Of a stretch of 64,000 nt of DNA, positions 55,504 through 64,000 are shown piece by piece. Source of the DNA: Imbricaverruca yamaguchii. Taxonomy: Eukaryota; Arthropoda; Thecostraca; Neoverrucidae. Below the pieces are notes generated by a model. That model did not search any database. It saw nothing but the letters and a program-made list of their open reading frames with translations, and was not told the origin of the DNA. Position numbers and translations under genes: made by a program. How positions within the stretch are numbered: the first letter of the stretch is position 1; the number at the start of each line of letters is the position of its first letter. The stretch is from positions 615,001 through 679,000 of the forward strand of contig JAOTOL010001451.1 of NCBI GenBank assembly GCA_034440575.1. Direction: 5' to 3'.

Positions 55504-56726
55504 TCAGTAATGGCTACTGGGCGGCACGTAGCTCCCCCTGGGCGTCGGTGGCGGCGGCGGCAGAGTGGGCGGCGTTGGCGGCGCGGGCGGCACGTACTGT
55601 TGGGCCACAGGCGCAGCGCCGGCGGCGGGCGGCGGGGGCGGCACGTACTGTTGGCCTACAGGCGCAGCGCCGGCGGCGGGCGGCGGCGGCGGCGGGGGCG
55701 GCACGTACTGTTGGCCTACAGGCGCAGCAGCGACGGCGGACGGCGGGGGCGGCACGTACTGTTGGCCTACAGGCGCAGCAGCGACGGCGGACGGCGAGGG
55801 CGGCACGTACTGTTGGTTTACAGGCGCAGCGCCGGCGGCGGGCGGCGGTGGCGGCACATACTGTTGGCCCACAGGCGCAGCGCCGGCGGCGGGCGGCGGG
55901 GGCGGCACATACTGTTGGCCCACAGGCGCAGCGCCGGCGGCGGGCGGCGGGGGCGGCACGTACTGTTGGCCTACAGGCGCTGCGCCTGCGGCCGGCGGCG
56001 GAGGTGGCGGGGGCGGCACGTACTGTTGGCCCACAGGCGCAGCGCCGGCGGCCGGCGGCTGGCTGGCGCTGGGCACGGGCTGACCGCTGACCACCAGCGA
56101 ACCGGCGGGTTTCTTCTGCGGGTTCGGGTGCCACTGCCCCGGCTGGTGGTCGGGCGGGAACACTACCTCTGGCGACGCCGTCTTCGGTGGGATGTACTCC
56201 TTCGGGGGAGCGGTGGCGGGGGGAATGTACTGCTTCGGGGGAGCCGTGGCCGGGGGGATGTATTGTTTCGGGGGAGTGGTGGCAGGCGGGATGTACTGCC
56301 TCGGTGGGACGGTAGAAGGAGGGATGTATCCGTTATAAGGAGAAGGCTGAGAAGCGATCGGTTGGACGTCATACTGTCGCCGTACCCTGGCTGCCTGACA
56401 TCTCGCCACTAGCAAGGCGATCACGAGAATGAACTGAAAAAGAAACAGTGATAAGTGACATGGGCAATATGCGATGAGGAATGTAATATAACGTGATTTA
56501 ATATAAGGCAAATTATTTGTGATGTAACACGATGTTTTTAAATAAAAAGAAGAATGAAGGATTTGGAATACCGCTTAAAAAAAATCGTACCAAATTTGGG
56601 AAAAAGATAGAAGTGCAAAAGATGAGTAAAAAAGATAAAGTGGTAGCGTCTGACGTGAAATGATGGTGAAACAAATCATGTATAGACATACACATGACCA
56701 TATATGTTCATATGTGCATAAATATG

Positions 56727-56769
<43 letters not shown>

Positions 56770-57290
56770 CGTGGCAACTGTCATGCAAAAAAAAAACATA
56801 TTGCGCAAGTATCTCACTGAATGCGTTCAATTCCATTGCGTTAATTATTTATTATTAACTCAGTTATCACGGAGTCCAAAAATTACTGTACTCATAAATG
56901 AAGAACTCGATGATGCTAAAAGACTGAACTCTTAATAATTACATAAACTTCGTTTTCTGTACCATAGAAAAGGCGTTATCCGAAGTAATTTTAGATATTG
57001 GATCCGAGAACAAGTTGAAGCGCGAACGATCACCTTTTGGAAATCCCTATCCGGGACTTCCATTTTAATTTTTAAAAAATGAATTAAATAGAAAAAAACA
57101 GAATTTGAAGCATACATTTTGAAACGTCAACATGTCGACGCAAATGGTGGAAAGTGCCGTCATATATATGTCAACTCCTTATAGGTTAGGTTAGGTATAC
57201 TACCCCCTCTTAGGGGGTTAGGTATAACTCCTTATAGGGTCAGCTTCTCATGAGGCGAGCATGAATGACCAAGCTCAGTCTTACCTTCAT
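55504..57290 (-). CDS. Secreted proline-rich YIPP/YVPP repeat protein (cuticle-like)
   Basis: Two exons on the minus strand: ATG-AAG (57290-57285) with donor GTAAGA, then 56433-55504 after acceptor TTTTTCAG, giving 311 residues. The signal peptide is MKFILVIALLVARCQA, followed by a furin-type RVRR site that would expose QYDVQP. Residues about 38-92 are five 11-residue repeats of the type YIPPATAPPKQ. The C-terminal half has nine copies of AAGAAPVGQQYVPP with variable proline runs. There is no chitin-binding Rebers-Riddiford motif, so a structural extracellular matrix or cuticle role is inferred from composition only. The tiny first coding exon holding just Met-Lys before a signal peptide is a common design in arthropod cuticular genes. 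Confidence 0.83.
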
Positions 57291-57373
57291 TTTCCCCGAT
57301 CTGATGTATTCCAGCTACAGCCTCGCTGCCTTCCCGGCTTCGCTCGGCACCCTTCTTCCCTCCGATCTCGGTC

Positions 57374-57410
57374 GTTTCTAGTGCGGACCGGGCAACCACG
57401 CCATTTTATA
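57374..57410 (-). promoter_or_regulatory. TATA box and start region of the proline-rich gene
   Basis: TATAAAA reads on the minus strand from 57410 to 57404. Transcription would start about 30 bp further on (near 57380), giving a leader of about 90 bases before ATG 57290. No good initiator is seen. Confidence 0.6.
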
Positions 57411-57419
57411 GTGTGTCGG

Positions 57420-59179
57420 CGCCGGCGGCTGGAAAAACCCGGCCTCGTCTGACAAAGTGGTGTCCGACGCGTCCGACGGTGGCTGCCAGGGAATCCCGAG
57501 TGGGGAGGCCGATGTGGCCGCCCCAGTCGGGTCGGGCAGCGCTTACTGCGAAGCCCGGCTGGCAGGATCACATCGACCTCTGAATAGCATTAGCTGGCGG
57601 TGCGTCGAAAGGTCGTCCCGGCCTCGCTGCGAGCGGGAAGTTTCCGTTCGTCTTCCCCGAAGGTCCGGGGAGCCAGGGCGACGGCAATTGACCAGTAGGT
57701 CGCTGGAGGTTAAAAACGGAGTCTCCCATCCTTGTGGTCGTCGGTCAACTCCCAATAACAGAAGTATCTTGATGTAGTCACGTGCCATGCGAAGCGTTGA
57801 AAAGCGAGATTCCCTACTAATAGATCAAACAGATGGCCAATCAGAGCCTAAGAGAGCCTAGTATCCACTCATCCTGCCCCACCCCACACATGTACACTGC
57901 CTTCTCCATCTCCTTCCTCGCATAGCCTTGAAATAGCCAGAGCTAGCCGGAAATATTTGAATTGACACATCAATCTAGCAGTGCAGCCAAGAGGTACCAA
58001 ATAGCACCGGATCCTCCCCCTGGAGGGCCAGAGGGGCCCGCAAGGGCCCCACGACCGACGGATGGGCCTTGGGCCGACGGAAAGGGCCCATGGCCGATGA
58101 GGAGGGTCCGAGTTAGCGGAAAGTGCCGTCGGGATGATGCTGAGAGCCCTTGGCCTGGCTAACGTGAAGGGCTTCTGGATCGAATGGGAGTCCCGGATCC
58201 TTGAAAGGGCTCCGAACTGACGGAGAAGGCCTCTAGGAGCTACAGCGGACCGGACTGCGATGCTCATGACATTTGGGAGGAACACCGAGGAATGCACAGA
58301 GCCACGTAAGAGCTAAGGGAGTTACGAGAGGCGGCGATGTTTGCTAGAAATGGTGAGGCCTGTGTTGGGGCTGCAGGATTCCCTTAACAGCCGAACGGTT
58401 TGTTCTTTGAGGACTAGGAATGACCCATGCAAGTTTGAAAGGGCTCCTGACGGATGAATAGGTCCCCTGAGAGCCAGAGAAGACTGGAGGATTTCCATCT
58501 TGGCAGGTCTTCACCCATTGTGCTACCATTATTCAACTGCACTAGAACAGCGGTACAAAAAGAAAACGATGCATCACTTGCTACGAGATGAATGGTGAAA
58601 CGCTTCGATCAAACAGTAGCCGGTCAGAGCGGGTCAAAGGCCAGCATTTAACCAGTCTGGTATGGCCACTGTGGCTGTAGTAAAAAAGGCAAAGCGCATA
58701 ATTTCGACACATATACTGCACAACCTCAAAAGCAGCATTAAAAAGGTTGCTGCAAAAATCATTCAACTAACGTTGCCTGTTGTTTCTTTCTTCCAAAACT
58801 GGTTGCAAAGTAAGCACCATAAATGTTCGTGAGTGGCGGGGCGCTGTCGGCGGTGTTTTTTTTTTTGTTCCTTTTTTTCGTAAGAATCCACTGGGAATAA
58901 CATTCACTCCTCATAACTCACTGATTTATCCGGTGAGAGGTAAAATTGAGGATGACGGGACAGCAAAATACATGTAGTTCGATGAAATACTACTTGAAAG
59001 GCATATTTGTACAGAGCATCAAATGAAGACATTGACAGTCCCTATGCCCCGTGGCCTCCATGTCATTGGCAATACATATGGTCGGCATTGCACGCTCTGA
59101 AGGACTGTGGTGCTGGATGCGTGGCAGCCTTTGACGTGCTGCGATGTCTGCGGTCTCGAATAACAGCAAAAGTAGCATT
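57420..59179. other. Intergenic, no gene seen
   Basis: Includes a degenerate tandem region (about 58010-58230) with recurring AAGGGCC, CCGACGGA and GGGCCxTGGCC words, and otherwise unique DNA. Confidence 0.45.
58010..58230. repeat. Degenerate G-rich tandem repeat
   Basis: Recurring segments such as GGGCCTTGGGCCGACGGAAA, GGGCCCATGGCCGATGAGG and GGGTCCGAGTTAGCGGAAA at about 30-35-bp spacing. It is an old, decayed minisatellite. Confidence 0.6.
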
Positions 59180-59338
59180 CTGCATTTCAGTTTTCCCAGC
59201 TGTTGTTGTTTTTAGCCTGACGTCGCCCTAAGCAGCTGAGGCCAAATGGCGTCGCCTGCCTCTCGTCCCGACAGGAAGGGTGGGCACCGCGGGGAATCGA
59301 ACCCCGGATATCTTAACCACTCAGCTACCGACGCCCTT
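59180..59338 (-). mobile_element. tRNA-derived SINE
   Basis: On the minus strand the A box TAGCTGAGTGG (59328-59318) and a perfect B box GGTTCGATTCC (59303-59293) are only 14 bases apart, so this is a tRNA-like head without an anticodon arm. The body includes GGCGACGCCATTTGGCC, similar to GGCGGCGCCATTGGCC in the 23.3-kb SINE, and the tail has AAAAACAACAACA. No clear target duplication found. Confidence 0.75.
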
Positions 59339-60724
59339 TAGTGTCTCTGGCATTGGTGACTTGCTTCAGGAAGCTTCAACTGTCTGGGCCACTGAAACTC
59401 ATATCTGCGATATTACCAGACCGGTTTTCGGTTTCTGGAGTTGATGATGCTTCTCGTCCCTATATTGAAGTTCTGATGGTTGGTGGTATTGACAAATCTT
59501 GCATTCTAGTCTTTGTGTTCTTGGCACTTTGTGCATCGCAGTCTTTTCGGTACAGCCCTGAGGCGTTTGGGAGTTTGCTGTATTTTATATTTTGCTGCAT
59601 AGTGCACCCAACGTGAACCGGCTCGCGAAAATTACTGTATGCTGGCGATGCTGAGATGGTGGTAAACATGGAAGCATCAGCGCAGGGTCAAGAACCGGTA
59701 ACGCTGATCAAAGGTGGAAAATGCGACAGGACACGCGGGAAGGAAAACATACTGAAGTTTACTCAACAATGTCACGCTGACATTTTACCTGACCGCCGCG
59801 CTTACACGGTCATCGTGACCACGTTTAGCATAGGACGATACAACTAAATGACGATGTGGTATTTCACGATCGTCAAACCTCGCTCACTTTGGTGCCGTCA
59901 TTTAGGACAGTTTAGCTGCAATTGCTCAGGCTGATTCACGTGCGGACGGACTCAGCTCCACTATCGACGTACTGGAAACATAGCGCTCGGCCACCTCGTG
60001 GGGCGGCGCAAGCCAGCCGCAGCGACAACATCTGTCTATGTGTTTCCTCAGAACTTCGGCTTAGTAGAAGTGCACTTAGTAGGCCAACAAAGTAAGCTTT
60101 TGATCTTCGATTATCATGTGGTATATCGCTGCGCGAGACATCTTGTTTTTCCGGCAAATCGCTGATTTTTTTGCCTGGATAGTAAGCTGGTCAACCTTAT
60201 GTATGACTCATTGGGCACAAGTGACTAATGGAAGCTTTTGTATGGTGGTGGTGGATTGGAGTTTAAGGGCGTCGACATCTAGGGTCATTTTGGCCCATAA
60301 CTGAATTGTAATCAATCTACGGTGCTGCTATCATAGTACTATCCATCTTTACGGGTGGGGATATCACGTCAAGGCGAGCTTGTCAAATGAACATAAAAGT
60401 TTATTTACCACTGAGCACGAAGGGCAAATTCAGAAATGCGGATGTCCTGTAGGCAATTATTTTTTGCATTGAAATACTAGCATAGAGCTGTTTTTTTACA
60501 TGCTAGTTTAGTTCAACTTGTAGTTACTGGAGAGGGTTCACATGACCAGAATCAGATTCCACGCGAAGTGAAAGATTCTTGCATTGACCTTGAACTCACC
60601 ACAAGGTCGGGACACCACATGTCTATAACACAATCTTGATCGGGAATGTAACGTACCAAAGTAGTCGGGCAAGGGCGCCAGGTGCCTGCGTCCCCGAACT
60701 TGTTTGGCCAGATGCCAACTGGCC

Positions 60725-60840
60725 ACTCATGTGGAAGGGATTAACAGCGAGTGAGTAAAGCGACTCTACTCGTTGTGCCAAGCTGGGAAAATATTTGCAG
60801 GCCAATGCTCTATTCACTGAGCTATAACCCAGGCGGTAAA
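60725..60840 (-). mobile_element. tRNA-like SINE head fragment
   Basis: On the minus strand GGTTATAGCTCAGTGAATAG and AGCATTGGCCTGCAAAT resemble the D-arm and anticodon region of a tRNA. It then loses the tRNA pattern; no B box is seen. Probably a SINE rather than a functional tRNA. Confidence 0.5.
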
Positions 60841-60845
60841 ATATG

Positions 60846-63184
60846 CATGTAATTTAATCAGCTGTACGGTTCGCCAAATACACAGATTCAAATGCATGAG
60901 AGTCCGTCGGTGCAGGAAAATACCAACGCATTGTGCACATCGTGTCATGCTGAAATGCGGGAAAAATTCGCTGAAGTACCAAATAGGTAAGCCAACACTA
61001 CCTGTGTGCAATTATCTTACCTTAATTATATCTGGCAGGGTGAGGTGGAGATGTACTCGCCTTCTGAGGTTCCAAAAACGAACCGCTCGACTTCCTAGAT
61101 GTGACATGAGAACCTGCTTATCTACATCAGCACAAGCCTGAAGCTGTTTTCCATGGCGAGTTCAATAATTTAAACAATGGGACATCTCAGGTCCTTTCCT
61201 TCTCGAGAAACTCTTTGGGTTTTGTTTCGATTCTTGTGCAATAGCGCTTCAATCGCACCCACGGGATAATCTACCAAGTGTACCCTGAACCCAAATTTGA
61301 ATGCAAAGAGGCTAGTAGTGATGATATTTGGGAGAACTGAGACTCAACTCTTGTGTTGTCCACGGACCACCTATATTTGAATAGTCGGATTGCCCATTGT
61401 AACGTCTCCCCGGACGCTTGCTGTTCTCAGCCATCAATTTTGGACTGTTTATTTTATGAGTAATAAGTGCTGATTCGGCTATCCGAAATTGCAGTCATAT
61501 CTTTATTTTCCATTACACTTTAATGTAAGATATGAAACATACAATTCGCTTTTGTTGCACAACTTTGCAGTGACAAACGTCTAACACGGGACGGACGCAG
61601 ACAAAGCCTAAAGAAACTGGGTCTTTATGTAAAATACGAATGCATGTCACGCATAATAATGAAATACACAATGAATACACATTTGTTCAGAAGGAATTAC
61701 AACGAAATGGTCCCATGCATATCTGACGCAAATCACGCATACCTGACGTGATATTTCTGCGCAAATTATGCATATCTGAAGCAAATCTGCAAATAATGAC
61801 ACTGCATTCCCCGTCTCAACGCGTACTTCTACCCTCTACCTTTCTACATTTGGTTTCCCGCCAAAATATCGAATAGTTATTTATAGAGTGCATCTTACCG
61901 ACACCGACACGTCGGAAAACATGCAATGCTTTCAATGGCGTAGCCCCGTACATTTTTTGGGGGGGATAAATATCTGGTGAAAACAAGTAAATACCTCTTC
62001 CAGTTCACAGCAATTGCGTATATTCCAGCACACATTGAATGCCACGCCACAAACTCCGTCTCCCTATAACTATTACTGATCATAATTACATAACAAGTCA
62101 GAATTTCACATGCATCCCCACATAAATGTGACGAATTGGGTACATTTACGAGCTAATCTTAACAGCAGGGGAAATTCTGAGTGCCCTCCCCCCCCCCTAC
62201 CACCCACCACACACCCAAAACAAATCACAGGAAGCGCCATCGGTTGTGAGAATTAACAAAATTATAAATGCCCTCGAGATCATTGATCCTTATTGAATAC
62301 CTTTAACTTGATGCATAGCAGCTGCGAGATTTCCCTTTCCATACTGCATACGTCACCAATTTTCTAAAGCATTATATAATCGAGCGCAAGACCGATCATG
62401 CACTGACAAACATGCATCGGGTATCGCATTCACACACACCGCAATGCTACATATATTAATGCGTGCTGGGCTTCAACAGAAACGATAAGAATATCAATAT
62501 ATGCCTTTATAAATCGCTCCCTGGAATTGTTCCTGCCGAAGACCAGGCCTTAATTCTTGTAATGGAATGTATACAAATGAAGCTATCAGAAATGTTGCAA
62601 AGTTTGAGAAGGTCTAGCGCAAACGACCTGAATATTGTGCGCAAGAGAACTGAAGAGGAATAATCTACCCTCATGTATGAAAACGCGTAAAAGCACTTGC
62701 TCACAAATAGCTCACGATAATTGTCCAGTTTGATATCTGCTGCTGCACTTAATTGAATCGAAGTACATTTCGGCTCAACGTAAGTTCCAAATTTCTGCGA
62801 TCAACATTCCGAGCACAGCACTTGTCATTGTATACTGATGCAGTTCACAAAGACCCAAAGAATTCAAGCCGATGATCATATTCTACATGCTACCCAGCCT
62901 GCTCGAATGGAAACTATTGTGGCAATCAATGGGTGGACTTAATCCGTTTGAGGAAGTACCGAACCCTTGCCCTGGATGGACAGGGTTTGTCACAGACTCA
63001 TCGGCTGGCTGCCGAGGTTCGCTCCGGCAGCACCGTTGGTTCACTACGGCAGCGCCATTAGCCGGTCACTTGACCTCGGGTGACGCCATGGTCACACCTT
63101 CTCACGACCCGCACGTCCAGAGCGTGAGAGCAGCGGATACACCGGCGCTCAGAGGTCAACACGGTCAACAGCCCCGACGCCGGT
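60846..63184. other. Intergenic, no gene seen
   Basis: No recognised exon or element. A GCGTAGCCCC...TTGGGGGGG motif (61937-61966) and a CCCCCCCCC tract (62185-62200) resemble ends of common MITEs but have no partner. Short ATGCATATCTGACGCAAAT repeats occur at 61718-61795. Confidence 0.45.
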
Positions 63185-63189
63185 GCAAT

Positions 63190-63715
63190 GTAGCGCAGAC
63201 ACCACACGGGTACAGCAGCAGACACCACACGGGTACAGCAGCAAACACCACACGGGCACAGCAGCAGACACCACACGGACACAGCAGCAGACACCACACC
63301 GGCACAGCAGATACAACACGAGTGCATCGGCAGACACCACACGGGTACAGCAGCAAACACCACACGGGCACAGCAGCGGACACAACACGGGTACAGCAGC
63401 AGGCACCGCACGGGCACAGCAGCAGACACCACACCGGTACAGCAGATACAACACGGGTACGCATAACTGCACGGACAACAGCAATGCACACGGACACAGC
63501 AGCAGACACCACACGGGTACAGCAGCAAACACAACACGGGTACAGCAGCAAACACCACACGGGCACAGCAGCAAACACCACACGGATACAGCAGCAGACA
63601 CCACACGGGCACAGCAGCAGACACCTACACGGACACAGCAGCAGACACCACACGGGCACAGCAGCAGACACCACACGGGTACAGCAGTAGACACCTCACG
63701 GGCACAGCAGACAAG
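63190..63715. repeat. Minisatellite, 23-bp unit
   Basis: About 22 copies of CACACGGGTACAGCAGCAGA-type units of 23 bp, with GGTAC/GGCAC alternation and several one-to-five-base deletions. Gln/His/Thr-rich and Cys/Val-rich translations are artefacts of the repeat. Confidence 0.94.
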
Positions 63716-64000
63716 GCAGCGGAGAGCCCAGGCGCGACACGGCAACAGGAAGTCCAGCTTGATATGGCAACAAATGATCTTGGTCGAGTAGCAGTAGATT
63801 AAGTCCCAGTCTTATATTATTCTTGAACGAACACTCAATACATCGCGGGAGGGCATGCATGCTGTTTTCGTTTCATTATAAGCTCCAATTACTCCTCCAG
63901 CCACCTGAATTCAGTTCAGATTCTAATTTGAACTGAGTTACGTCACGAGCGATCTCTGAATACCCGCCACGCGTTTGAGGACAAGAATACATGCCGGGTT
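63716..64000. other. Window edge, nothing recognised
   Basis: Unique sequence after the last minisatellite. AATTCAGTTCAGATTC and its near inverse GAATCT...AACTGAGTT around 63900-63940 form a weak inverted repeat. Confidence 0.4.

Noticed and set aside
55504..56412. Glycine/alanine-rich frames on the plus strand (up to 306 codons)
   Set aside because: Antisense of the proline-rich secreted protein, which has a signal peptide, spliced start and TATA box on the minus strand.
59270..59340. Functional tRNA gene
   Set aside because: A and B boxes are too close, no anticodon arm or paired acceptor stem; best explained as a SINE head.
62872..63791. Frames of 202 and 272 codons at the right end
   Set aside because: Almost entirely the 23-bp repeat; the unique N-terminal part has no recognisable domain.

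Overview
The window looks like nuclear DNA of an arthropod, most likely a crustacean; a barnacle would fit but is not proven. The evidence is spliced genes with GT-AG introns, a masquerade-type clip-domain serine protease homologue of the prophenoloxidase system, a YIPP/YVPP-rich secreted structural protein, (TTAGG)-like short motifs, many CR1-like LINE, Penelope-like, Ty3/gypsy, tRNA-SINE and hAT-like remnants, and long GC-rich minisatellites. Exons are strongly GC-rich in third positions, while introns and intergenic DNA are AT-rich.

Layout: 0-5 kb holds minisatellites and a (TA)n run. 4.6-7.4 kb is a 5'-truncated CR1-like LINE (minus) with a hAT-type MITE inserted in its 3' UTR. 7.9-9.9 kb is a decayed Penelope-like element (plus). 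11.0-16.0 kb is a clip-domain serine protease homologue gene (plus): a putative promoter with kB-like and CRE-like sites, a candidate 5' UTR exon, and an uninterrupted 439-codon coding exon lying between two minisatellites. 16.4-28.8 kb is EIF2B1 (eIF2B alpha, minus). Six coding exons can be joined with matching splice phases to about 303 residues; only the first tiny coding exon is not found. Its introns carry a SINE with a perfect 15-bp target duplication, a long inverted repeat with arms of about 560 bp, a minisatellite and a perfect 17-bp-stem hairpin. 32.9-34.5 kb is a gypsy relic in which gag is joined directly to integrase. 34.5-38.4 kb holds two CR1-like LINE copies tail to tail, one with a third LINE fragment nested in it. 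43.3-45.3 kb is PRADC1 (plus, three exons seen) with a palindromic element in its second intron. 46.8-47.9 kb is a minisatellite. 50.8-51.8 kb is an RNase H-type LINE relic. 52.1-52.3 kb is a candidate terminal exon of an unidentified gene (minus). 55.5-57.4 kb is a two-exon proline-rich secreted protein gene (minus) with a TATA box. The remainder to 64 kb is intergenic with tRNA-derived SINE pieces and a last minisatellite.

The genes are unrelated jobs side by side: translation initiation control (EIF2B1), secretory-pathway protein (PRADC1), innate immunity (serine protease homologue) and extracellular matrix or cuticle (proline-rich protein). I found no operon-like logic or gene cluster. 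The main novelty is structural: repeats and inverted repeats embedded in or against genes, and nested transposon history. All gene models are read from sequence by eye and have not been tested by transcript data.
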